Below are positions 10,262 through 21,174 of a stretch of 64,000 nucleotides of DNA, one piece after another. Within the stretch, counting starts at the first letter, position 1. Every line of letters starts with the position of its first letter. Origin of the DNA: Siphonodentalium dalli (taxonomy: Eukaryota > Mollusca > Scaphopoda > Gadilida > Siphonodentaliidae); NCBI GenBank assembly GCA_032622095.1, contig CP136067.1, forward strand, positions 43,445,549 to 43,509,548. Reading direction: 5' to 3'. The translations under genes and the position numbers were made by a program. Under the pieces are notes generated by a model that was not told the DNA's origin, did no database searches, and saw only the letters and a program-made list of their open reading frames with translations.

Positions 10262-10460
10262 GGATTATTTTATATTTATACCATAATTGCCTATATTCTA
10301 TTGTGTATATATAACACCTATTTTGTTAAATTCATCTTTAAAAATTACAATATAATGTGTGTAGGCTATAGAGCTTGCTACTGTGAGTACAAATGTCTAC
10401 TGTGGGTGTAAATGTTCAAATGTAATTGCATGTGTTAAACGTGTATACCCATAGTAGAAC
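10262..10460 (-). repeat. Inverted arm upstream of the TRIM-like gene
   Basis: Starts ATTTATACCATAATTGCC and ends GTATACCCATAGTAGAAC: the reverse-complement partner of 7424-7600. A further TACTATGGTATAAAT at about 10801-10815 could be the far end of an element with TTTATACCATA termini. The distance between the arms is about 2.7 kb and contains only the TRIM-like gene. Confidence 0.75.
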
Positions 10461-10869
10461 TATATCGTAGTTAAAAAAAATAGTTATTATGTCACATTCA
10501 TTTAAAATTGGAAGTTCTCATGATATATATTAGATATGAGGAAAATTTCCTGTATTTCTATCAAATGTAGTATTGTAGCTTATACTACAGTACTGTTATA
10601 TGAACTAGGAAACATGAATGGTAATTCCAAGTGACTGATCGCTCGGAAACATGCTGACGTCATGACCTAAATGTATCACTATACGCGTGACGCACATTCC
10701 TTGTAGGTTATAGCGTAGCGTCGTGTTTGTGTCTCGTTGTGCGTACACATTCAGCGTAAACAACGGAATAGTTTCATTCGCGGAACAAATAAAAAAATTA
10801 GTACTATGGTATAAATAAAATAAATATAAATCCACTCTTGAAAATTTGGTATTCTCAGAGAGAGGAGGG

Positions 10870-10878
10870 GAGAGAGAG

Positions 10879-10970
<92 letters not shown>
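10870..10970. repeat. (GA)n microsatellite
   Basis: About 100 bp of nearly pure GA dinucleotide with one CG and one GG interruption. It creates spurious Ser-Leu and Arg-Glu reading frames on both strands. Confidence 0.98.
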
Positions 10971-10971
<1 letters not shown>

Positions 10972-11301
10972 TTCATATTCATATATATTATTTTCGCTTC
11001 CATTTTGTTTTTTTCGATCTGTATGAGTTGCCGACCGGTACATTCTAGGACCATTTCTGAGAAATTAACTATATGCCATATTTGCTCGTCACCCTGAACA
11101 CTGCAATGACTGCATGAATTTTCTAATTAGTAGGGTGCGGCCCCGTGACAAAACAAAGATGAATTGTGCATTTTATGGTAAAATATCTATTTTTTCACAA
11201 AACAGTGATCCATTTTATCACGAATCAGACTGTGCACAATGTGAAGTAATTATAATTGAAGAATTGTGAATGAGTTAAATCTACACATTTTCAGACATAT
11301 T

Positions 11302-11739
11302 TGAAGGCCCATTTAATTTTCGAATGACCAGATTACATTGTACACAACATATTGCATATTATATACCATTTGAAAGAGGAACCAAAAATATATATATTCC
11401 GCCAGAATACGGAACAGCTGAGACCTTAGAGTGTCACCAAGTAATAGAGATTCTCAGATTCATTCTAAGACTTCTCCCTTGTCAAACCAGAATGCATCAG
11501 AATTCAAACTAAGAGATAGAGTTATTCCCCTTCCATTGAGAATAATAGACTTCATAGTCTGGATCAAAATTAATCACAGAACACACCTCAGTACCTCGAC
11601 AAAACCAATATGTTCCCAGTTTATTCGACCGGATCAGTTGATAATACAATGTTTTGGAGCTTCCTCTTTCAAATATTATAATATGGAATATGTTGTATAT
11701 AATGTGATCTGGTGGTTCGAAAATTAAGTGGGCCTTTAA
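11302..11739. mobile_element. MITE/foldback with about 80 bp terminal inverted repeats
   Basis: Left arm 11302-11381 begins TGAAGGCCCATTTAATTTTC; right arm 11661-11739 ends GAAAATTAAGTGGGCCTTTA. The arms match through GACCAGATTACAT / ATGTGATCTGGT, ACAACATATT / AATATGTTGT and TTTGAAAGAGGAA / TTCCTCTTTCAAA. The 280 bp interior has a reading frame on the plus strand (11431-11727) that resembles no known domain and ends inside the right arm, so I do not call it a gene. Confidence 0.88.
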
Positions 11740-12331
11740 AAGTTAATTCAGGCAATTTATATTTTATGTAATATTCTCCCGCGACAACTGCAAGAGATGT
11801 TCATTGAGACAAAATGATAACATTGAAGCAGTGGAATTAATAAGTGGTAGATAACAGAGAAACCCATTATGAATGGATTTTCATAAACCGCTTCTGCATA
11901 TAGAGTTTTTTTCATATTTTTAAATACTCATAACTGTATTTTTATAAACCTTGATGAAGAGCAATTTGCTTGACATTCTGGTTTCCATTGTTACTAATTT
12001 TTAGGAAGAGGGTAGTGGGAAAACCTGTATTATAACATAATCAAACTATAGATGTGATTCTATGTGTTTATGTCAATACAAACTACCACCAATAGTCGAT
12101 AGCATTGGTACATGTTGAACACACATGTGAGTCAATGTCATGAAAAAATGTTAAGGTCGTTCACACAAAGTCCCAAAATGTAAATATAACTGTCACCACA
12201 CTGTTCATCAGTGCATCATGCAAATCAGTAAAATATTTGCATGTCTATCAACTCATATGATATGTTACTCTCACAACACCTAAAATATCCAAGTCTGGCA
12301 TAGTGACTGTTTGTCATTTATTATAACAGAG
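11740..12331. other. No gene recognised
   Basis: Nothing beyond AT-rich sequence. Confidence 0.5.
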
Positions 12332-12870
12332 GTTGCGCCAGTAGACTAACAAAAGTGTTAAGGCATAATGCTAGATAATGGGCTGGTTGACAGACTAATC
12401 GGGAAATTGTTAGAAATTGTTTCAACTCAGATGATCTCTCACAAGACCATTTTTCTCTCAGACCCATGGACCGAGTTCAACCAAATTTGATGTGGTGACT
12501 CGGAGAACCATGGCGGATGTTCTAATGGTGTTAGTTTTTCAAAAAAAATTAATTAAAAAAAAAAAAAAAAAATTGGTTTTGTTAAATTGAATATATTAAA
12601 ACAATATATATATCAAAATCTTTCAATGACCAAATGTGCCTAAAGGGCCCGCCGCTAAATGAAGGCTCTGTCTAAGATCAAAATGTCCCACAAAAAGTCA
12701 CACAAAGGGGGCCACAGGTATCTCCGATGCTGAATATAGGCTCCCAAATGGAGCCTGTTTCAGCTAGTTTAGTATAATATAAGTAAGTTGCTCCAGTAGA
12801 CTAAAATAAGTGGTATGGAATATGTTAGATAATGGGCTGGTTGACAGACTAATCAGGAAATAGTTAGAAA
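12332..12870 (+). repeat. Direct repeat pair of about 90 bp
   Basis: GTTGC.CCAGTAGACTAA ... GATAATGGGCTGGTTGACAG ... GACTAATC.GGAAAT.GTTAGAAATT occurs at about 12332-12425 and again at 12787-12870. A poly(A)-rich tract (12541-12570) lies between them. No coding content. Confidence 0.8.
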
Positions 12871-13109
12871 TTATGAAATTTTGTGTATTCTGCACAATGA
12901 CCTAGGTTTATTACAGATGATCAGCAATTTATAAAACATTTTTTCCAACTAAAACAGCTTCTGAAACAGGTTAAACTGTTATTTGAACTAATTGAGATCA
13001 TTACCATTCATATGAGTGATATCAGTAGAGTTTTATGCGATTTTAGACCAATATTATTGAAATTTGGGGGGGGGTGGGTGTAAAATAATTGGGACTACAA
13101 AATTATTTT

Positions 13110-13480
13110 CTATCGACTGATATTTCTTATTATATGCAATCCCGAAGCAATGCACAATAGCACATCGACAACTGTATTGTAAACATGATAGCCGGGTGTG
13201 ATATAATGTGTACCTTGCGCATCTGTACGTCTTTGAGTGGTTTGATAACACATCGCGGTGTTCAACGACAAACATTTCCATATCCGTTCGTCGCTCTTAA
13301 AATTGACTCTTCGTATGTTAATCTCTGTCTAGCTAGTCTACGTACATTGATATAATTGTGTAATTTGTGTTGCTGGGTCCCGCCAATTGAAGTATGAATT
13401 TGTGATAATGAAAGGGTCAAAATATCCACTTGATAATAAATAACGTTATTGTCCCCAAACGTCCATGATATCACAGTGGG
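13110..13480 (+). repeat. Duplicated segment, partner of 28180-28480
   Basis: Shared blocks in order: TTCTTATTAT.GCAATCCC, ACTGTATTGTAAACA, GTGGTTTGATAACA, ACAAACATTTC, GTCGCTCTT, GTCTAGCTA, CACGTACATTG (TACGTACATTG here). The two copies are diverged and about 15 kb apart, in the same orientation. Reading frames across it are not conserved. Confidence 0.7.
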
Positions 13481-13631
13481 GAAAAATCTGAGTAATTCGA
13501 CCAAGGCCATTATCGACAAGGAATATTGATATAGAATGATTCAGTGATTTAATGACCGGGGGTACAGGTTGGAACCACGTTTCTGGAGCTACCACGTTGG
13601 TGTAATGACACGCACGTTGAAAACGGGAAAG

Positions 13632-14029
13632 TAGAGACCTTTCGCAAAATCACTATTACGATTACGGATGGGATAGATTGTCCTAGTAATTAGGTGGACA
13701 CCATCGCAAGTTGCATACGATGGTTAATTGGTTAGGCGCCATATGCCCCACTTTATTCAGTTACACATATAATTGATAGAAAAATTAATATGTGTCTCTT
13801 TCAGATCCCAAGTTCTTATCTGTGTGTGATACACCGCACGGCTAATGTTGGGGCGTCCCAAAGCAGGACGGGTTGCACATCCTTGATACATCTGCACATA
13901 ATTAAACTGATTTGGGTATATTTCGTCTCACATGTGAACCCCCGTACGTGCAGATCGAATTTTGGCCGCTTACTGGCAGGACATTGTCCGTAATCGTAAT
14001 CGTATTCGTGATTTTGCGAAAGGTCTCTA
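13632..14029 (+). mobile_element. MITE, TAGAGACC family, copy 2
   Basis: About 398 bp, beginning TAGAGACCTTTCGCAAAATC and ending GATTTTGCGAAAGGTCTCTA. The inverted termini extend about 34 bp (through CACTATTACGATTACG). It aligns end to end with 4222-4627 in the same orientation; the long C run of copy 1 is only CCCCC here. The termini are better preserved than in copy 1. Confidence 0.9.
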
Positions 14030-14164
14030 ATGACGTATAGAGCTTGAGCTGCATATAGACCCCCTTCCCCCTATGCGGATTTTTGTGGTTATGATATCTT
14101 TGTAAGACTATATCGGTCCTTTCATTTGCCGGTTGTTTGCCATCTGGTTATGGGGACTTTATAG

Positions 14165-15195
14165 AGTTATCGGTATTTCAATCCAAGATGGCCGCCCACA
14201 TTGAATATCTGACCAGGTAAATTTCAATTCGCAACTACTCAGGAAGTTTATGAGGTATTACGTCGTGCGACATGTCATTCTATTGATAATTGAGAACTCA
14301 TTATTTATAGGTATGTTTATTTATGTATAAATTTCATATTTAAAAATGGCTGCGAAAATGGCCACCGGAAGTGGAAAATATGACACTTTTTCACTAATAT
14401 CGTCTATATCAGGTTATGCTGTTCGGAAATTGTCACTTTATTTTGTATATTTTATATTAACAGATCATTTGATATAAGATATTATTTGGGTCCTAGCCCC
14501 CTCCGTTCCAAAATGGCCTCTAAATTATGGAAAATTGTAAATATTACCCCAGCGTGCCCTGCAATCGCTTACAAGTTGTGATTGATGAATAAAATTGGCT
14601 ATTCTGCCTTTTATCCGTTGAAAACTAACATGTCTGATTCACCTTGGTTAATGTTCAGTATCGTAACCACTGACATTACCAGAAATATTGGATTTTACTT
14701 TCACAAACTTGACATAAATATCGGCAAAAATTAACTTTTTAGGTACGAACCATTTTTAAAAAAGTAAACTGTAACTAACTTTGGTATGAAAGGTGTTTAT
14801 TGTTTTTGATCTATTTTAAATGCGACACACTGGGGTGTTCAAAGACCAAATTACTCAAGATGGCTTCCAAAATGGCAACCAACTTGTGTAAAAAGTAAAT
14901 TTTTCACGTATATCCGGAATACTATTCTCTGCTGTTCCGAAAATTTGGAATTTGTGACTCACTTGGTTATTATGCATGTTAGATAATCAAATGACAACTA
15001 AATACGATATCCGACTGTCCCATTTCATTATGGGGCTGACACATTAATTTTAAAGTTGCAGTATGGAAATTTGCCGAAAAACACTTTGGGGATTTTGGCC
15101 ACATTTTTTAAAGGCAAAGGGCAGAACTTTGGCACGGAAATGAGATGAACCATAATCTGTGGCTACTCTGGCTGATTTGGATAAAACATATAAAC
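14165..15195 (+). repeat. Left arm of a 4.5 kb giant inverted repeat
   Basis: Starts around ATCGGTATTTCAATCCAAGATGG. Its reverse complement is found at 17480-18622 over the full length. Matching blocks include TTACGTCGTGCGACA, AAAATGGCCACCGGAAGT, GTGCCCTGCAATCGCTTACA, TCACAAACTTGACATAAATAT and ACCATAATCTGTGG. The arm contains several ATGGC..CC motifs. A third, plus-oriented relative is at 38240-39570. No coding sequence recognised. Confidence 0.88.
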
Positions 15196-17370
15196 TTGAT
15201 ACAAGAGGGAGGTCAAGCATCATGAGTGGGGTGTCCATTGTGTGATGTACATGTATAGGCATACAAGTAGTGACTGTATGGTCATGTGTGATGTCAAGGG
15301 AGGTCAAGCTTCATGAGTGGGGTGTCCATTGTGAGATGTATAGACATACAAGTAGTGGTTGTATGGTCATGTGTGAGATGAATATGTTTACATGTAGTGA
15401 CTGTATGGTTGTATGGTATGTGTGGATGTACGGGTATGCACGATGTGGCTGTGTGCAATGCTTTGGTGTGTGGATATAAGGAGAGTAGCCACATTGTCAT
15501 ATCTGTGTTTGTGTATATATGGAGTGACTGTATGGTCATGGTAGGATGTGCATATGTACCCTGGGTGGCTGTATTGTCACAGGTGTTTGCATTTGCCTTT
15601 GTCTGTGTGATCATGGATGAGGTATATGGATAAATAGGGAGTGGTTGAATGGTTGTGTGAAATGTGTATATGTGTACATGGAATGACAGTACGGTCTTGT
15701 GTTATCATGCCTGGGGTATAGCTGGGTGGTCGTCGGCGAGCGTGTGGGTATATATGGAGTGCCCTTGTGGTAATGGATGGGATGTATATTTATATATGTC
15801 GTGGATGTACATTGTGATTGGTGGGTGTATATGTATACAGGGAGTAGCTGTATGATCATGGATGGCACGTGTGGTTGTACACCGAGTGGCTGAATTGTCA
15901 TGTGTGGGGAGTATATACAAGTTTGGAAGGTATGATTGGCCGTATGTGTGAAGTATTGGTACATCTGGAAGGACAGTATAGCCATTGGTGATGTGTATAG
16001 GTACACCTGGAGTGACTCTATGGCTATGGGCATGTGTGGGGAGTATATGTATATATTGAGTGGCTATATGGCCACGAGTATGTCGAATAGATATACAGGG
16101 AGTAAGATGAATATGTGTACAAGGATTGACTGTGTGATCACCAATGTGGTGAAAAGTATTACATGGAGTGACTATATGGTGATGGTCAGCTGTAGGAGTA
16201 TACCCCGTGTGCATGTACGTGTATGGTGACTAATAGCTATATGGTTATGTGCTGTGTACGGGTATACACAAATGTTGCTGTATAGTCATGGGTGAGGAGT
16301 ATGTGTATAGCTCGTGTGGCTACATAACCATTTGGTGATGTGCATATGTATACCTGGAGTGGCTCTATAGTCATGCGTTGGGTGTATATGTTTATCATGG
16401 GCGTGGCGAGTAGATTTACAGGGAGTGAACGTATGGTCAATGGCGTGACGAATAGGTGTACCAGTATGGACTGTATGATCTTGAATGTGGTGAATATGTA
16501 CACATGGAGTTACCTGGTGTACCCGTATGTTGACTCACTGCTGCGTGGGGTGTATGTGTATACACAGGTGTGGTATTGTCGTGAGTGAGGGGTGTGTGTA
16601 TAAAGCGAATGATTATATGACCATTGGTGAGGTGCATATGTATACATGGCGTGACTCTATGGTCATGGGCGGAGTTTATATGCATATATTGAGTGGCTAC
16701 TTGGTCATGTGTGGGGAAATAGGCACACATGGAGTGCCTATGACCAATGGTGGGTCAATAGGTATGCAATGATTGACTGTATGATCATGAATGTGGTGAA
16801 TATGTATACATACAGTGACTATATGGTACCTGTGTGACTTTATAGTCATAGGTGGGGTGTATGGGTATACACATGTGTGGTATTGTTTTGGGTGAGGGGG
16901 GTATGTGTATAAAGCGAGTAATTATATGGCCATTGGTGAGATGCATATGTATATACCTGCAGTGACTCTATGGTCATGGTGGAGTGTATATGCGTATATT
17001 GAGTGGCTATTTGGCCATGTGTGTGTGCAATAGGTACACACGGAGTGACTGTATTGCCAATGGTGATGTCAATGGGTATACAATGATTGCCTGTATGATC
17101 ATGAATGTTGTTAATATGTATACATATTGTGACAATATGACCAAGGGTCCAGTGTAGGGCGTATACATGGTGTACCTGTATTGTTACTGATAGGTGTATG
17201 ATCATGTGTGATGTGCGAGGGTTTTCACTAGTATTGCTGAACGGTGATGGGTGAGGTGTATTTGTAAATAGCGAGCGATTATATTGTCAGCTGCGTGGTG
17301 TTTATTTATATATGGAGTGACTGTATGTTACTGGTGGGTTGTACATGTGTATCTTGGGTGGCTATCGCTT
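15195..17370 (+). repeat. 2.2 kb minisatellite, unit about 65-75 bp
   Basis: Imperfect tandem units of the type GGAGTGACTGTATGGTCATG then GGTGGGGTGTATATGTATAC. Unit lengths and sequences vary. It fills the spacer of the giant inverted repeat almost completely. All long reading frames here (Met/Tyr/Gly-rich on plus, His/Thr/Pro-rich on minus) are products of the repeat. Confidence 0.92.
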
Positions 17371-17479
17371 TCCACAATAACTCAATGATATGTTAATCGA
17401 TAGAGAGGTCACGTCAGAGAGTCCTCCTTCTTGGTGGCGTCTATACACACTGGATGAAATGCTAAACGACTTTCCTGAC

Positions 17480-18622
17480 AACAATGTTTTATGTTAATGG
17501 GGTAGAGTCACCACATATTATGGTCCCTCTCAGTTCCGTTTCAAATTTCTGCCAAGTTCTGTTCAAAAACATGGCCAGAATCCCAAATGACGTTTTCTCA
17601 CAATTCCACACTGCATACTTTAAAATTAAATGTTCATGACTCATAATGTACTGTGATAAGTCGATTAACTAACATGTCTAATAACCAAGTGAATCACACT
17701 TTGCAACCTTTTCAGAGCATTATGTTCCGAATATATGTGAAAATCAACTTTTTACCCAATTTATTATTTTGGAAACCATCTTGAGTAATTTGGACATTAA
17801 ACACCTTAGTGTGACACATTTAAGATAGATCAAACCAATAAACACCTTTCGAAACTAAGACAGTTACATTTTACTTGAAAAAATGGTTCAAACATGAGAA
17901 GAGACTATTTGCCGATATTTATGTCAAGTTTGTGAGAGTAAAATCCAATATTCCCCAGTAATGTTTTTGTTACAATAGTAACAATTAACCAAAGTGTATC
18001 AAGCATATTAGTTTTCAATGTATAGAAGGCAGAATATCCAATTGTATTCATCAACCACAACATGTAAGCGATTGCAGGGCACACTGGGGTAGTATCTAGC
18101 ATTTTCCATATTTTGGCGGCCATTTTGGTGGACATTTTGAACCAAAGTAACAACTTTTGTTCCTATGAGTTGGAATATCGATGGGTAATGGTATGTCTGA
18201 CTTACATTCCACAGTTCTGCTCATTCCTTGTTGAAATATGTATAGAAACCCAATTGTGAAATGTGTAAAATCAAAATGTTTAGGGATCGGAAGAGGCTAG
18301 GAACCCAAGAATTCCTTTTTTCATTACCCCAATGATAACTTAGTATAAAAATACAAAAATAAGGTCAGAATCCTCAACCAGTTCCAAACAGTAGAAACTG
18401 ATATAGAAGATATTAGTGAAAAAAGTCATATTTTACACTTCCGGTGGCCATTTTGAATAAATAAAATTTATTCATACATATAAGTAAGGAGTACTCAATT
18501 ATCAATAGAACGACGTGTCGCACGACGTAATACCTCATAAACTCCCTGAGTGATTGCGAATTAAAATTTGCCAGGTCAGATAATCAATTTTGGCGGCCAT
18601 CTTGGATTCAATGGTATCGAAA
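17480..18622 (-). repeat. Right arm of the 4.5 kb giant inverted repeat
   Basis: Reverse-complement partner of 14165-15195, ending GGCGGCCATCTTGGATTCAA and ATACCATT-type sequence near 18620. Divergence between arms is moderate, with small indels, so this is not a freshly made palindrome. Confidence 0.88.
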
Positions 18623-18639
18623 CACGTAACCATTAACTA

Positions 18640-20420
18640 CCTATATACATCCATGTGCACGTGAAATGTTATAGAAAACTGCCCTGACCTATGTCCTCGT
18701 GGAAAATCATGAAAACATTGGTCTTGTTCATAGTTTAATTACGTTGTGCATGCGTAAGTTCACACACTGTACTTTTTCAGATATATCTTCAAAATAGATA
18801 AAAAATAATATAATCCGTGTCACTTTAAGAAAAATATCGAGTCATGTGCCATGTAACGCTATCAGCGTAGAGACTTATTATACAGTTCGAATAAAACTGA
18901 GTTTGAAAAGATACATATAGTTTTAGTATTAATTTTTAGATAAATATATCCCCTACCCCCAATAAAGATTTTATCGCAAAAAATTACAGTAGTTTTTTTG
19001 AAAATCGTTATAAAATGAAAAAGCCCCCACGTAAACAAGCAGAAAAATGTGTGAAATATGTCCCTCTATCGGTAAAAATCCGCACAGGGGGAGGGTGTCC
19101 ATATGGTAGCTCACGTTCTAGTAGTGTCACCAACGATATTGTTGTCCTTCATCCCACTCTCTTCTGATTGGCGTCACATGGCGGGTTGCATAGCACGTGT
19201 TACCCAGGGGGGGGGGGTAACATTCAGAAAGCTGTTGCCCGCTCAGCGATGCATAATTAATGTTTGTTTTAATTTGCACTTAAAAAACGGTGTGCATTAA
19301 AGTGGATATCATATATTGTTTTCAGTTATCCCCCATGGGAATCGATTGCTCTTGGTTTGGTATAGAATCGTTCAATTAAAAGTTGTAAGCGGAGTGTTAT
19401 CTTGCGTTTTCTCCGTTGCTTCTCATTCTCAATATATATGAATGAAATTTACAATGCAAGTCCGTGTTGGGATGGGAGCTTATATATATTAAATCAGATT
19501 GAATCGGGATAACATTAATTTTTGACCTTTGGACATTAATTTTGCTGTGATTTTTGTCAATCTTGTTAAACTTACTGGTGATTTCTAAAGGTATATATTG
19601 TGTATGATCAGAGTGAAGAGTGATTAAATATGGGTGAGATCACGGAACAGTATAATCCAACAGAACAGTCCTGGAAAAGCTTGGTAAAGTCAATTGAAAT
19701 GAGAGTTTTGGGCGGGAGAAATATTTATTTTCTTTTGCACGAAGGGGAGGGGTGGTTGGTACCCATATAGTGCTGCAAAAAAAATATAATAATAACCCCT
19801 GTGTCTGCAAATTGTTTCCTGACCCCCTGGTTATCTGGGATATTAAAACTTTGTCAACAGGTACCTCTGTCCTTGACATGACGGGTTCTCCGAATATGAA
19901 TGTGTTTTCGCTAACCGAATGATAAACATTTCTTGGAAACTCAATGTAAATAATTAGATGAGACACAGATCCGCTTATCTGCCTGGCGACATGATTATTT
20001 ATGCCCAACTCTCATGGCGATTATCTGGGCCTGCACATCCGGACTCCATATAATGCAGTAAGATATATAACACGTTATCGGTGAGCCATTTATCAAATAA
20101 GACGCTTTGTTTTCGATTTCGTTGCACCCCCACCCCGCCGTTTTCATTTATATAATTACATCATACTGTCTGGCCCTCGTCTTCCGTCGGTCACAGTGAT
20201 AATAATATCCGGTTATAAAGTGTGTTCAAACTCCAAAGGTTGAGTCGGTTCGAGACAGGAATGTGGGAGGGGAGGGCATTGATCAAAACTATTTTTAGAG
20301 CCGATTTCCACCAAATTAATATAGTGTTACCCATGGTACTGATGTCGGGCTATCTTTCCGAATAGAACAGTATACATCGCCATAACTAATGCGTACATAT
20401 ATTAAAATCATCAGTTATAA
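18640..20420. other. No gene recognised
   Basis: Contains a G run near 19207. A short fragment, about 19180-19250 (GGCGGGTTGCATAGCACGTG, AAAGCTGTTG), resembles 41878-41935 and is another dispersed repeat piece. A minus-strand frame at 19640-20008 has no recognisable domain. Confidence 0.5.
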
Positions 20421-20429
20421 CTAACATGT

Positions 20430-20907
20430 TTCTCTGAGTACATCCAATTTAACCGGACCGTTGAACAAAGACGACGTGACTGTTACCTTCAAGTTTGGTG
20501 GTCAACAATAGCCACATTGAGTAAATATGCATTTTATCGAATTATTAAAACACACTTCGTACGTGAACATTTTCTCTCCATGTGTGATAATATAACTGTC
20601 AATAATATCATTCGATTTCGGACAAGAAATCACAAACTACCAATTGAACAAGGTTCTTGGCTAAATACTGACTATTCAACCAGAGTATGTACACTTTGTA
20701 CCAAAGAACTAGGCGATGAGTATCACGTTATCCTAAAGTGTACATAATTAGATGAACACAGATCGACCTATTTGAAACCGCATTTCTATAGAAGACCGAA
20801 CGCACACAAACTCTCAGAACTCTTTAAGTCTAGAAATAAAAACACAATTAGGAATCTGTCAACTTTCACACGGAAAGCCCAGGATATTTTCGGCAAGTCC
20901 ACTTGAG
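20430..20907 (+). pseudogene. Non-LTR retrotransposon ORF2, C-terminal fragment (broken)
   Basis: An open frame from about 20436 reads ...SKYAFYRIIKTHF..., then RFRTRNHKLPIEQGSW and RVCTLCTKELGDEYH..LKC. This is the cysteine/histidine-containing tail found downstream of the reverse transcriptase in many invertebrate LINE proteins (R.C..C...GDE.H....C). An in-frame TAA follows at 20746-20748, after which the same frame continues (LDEHR...RNKNTIRNLSTFTRKAQ) to TGA at 20905-20907. The family tail normally continues through that position, so the stop is a pseudogene break. The upstream RT part is missing. Inactive 5'-truncated copy. Confidence 0.8.
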
Positions 20908-21170
20908 GCTATAACACTGATATTCCAAAAACCCACCCCTATTTTTAAAACACCTATATACATCCCAGACTATAAAAATCCCCCGCACACAGTACCTGCA
21001 ATCATCACCCGAACGGAAACTTGCCAAATATCTAATCACTCATGTGATATTCCTCGTGTGAAATTTATTGTTATTATGTCATAATTGAATATCTTGATGT
21101 CATAAATAGTTTTGTCTGTAATATCCACATATCGATTAACAGAATAAACTGAATCTGAATCTGAATTAGA
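20908..21170 (+). mobile_element. LINE 3'UTR and short tandem tail
   Basis: Follows the broken LINE tail and ends with GAATCTGAATCTGAAT at about 21151-21166 after AATAAACT. A short tandem tail instead of poly(A) is common in Jockey/I-type and related elements. It marks the probable 3' end of the 20430 copy. Confidence 0.55.
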
Positions 21171-21174
21171 AATA

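Noticed and set aside
10605-11097. Ser-Leu and Arg-Glu rich reading frames up to 149 codons
   Set aside because: Produced by the (GA)n microsatellite.
11431-11727. 98-codon frame inside a MITE
   Set aside because: Runs into the terminal inverted repeat and resembles no transposase.
15270-17205. Many overlapping reading frames of 80-170 codons on both strands
   Set aside because: They follow the minisatellite unit, are open on both strands and have repeat-driven composition; not genes.
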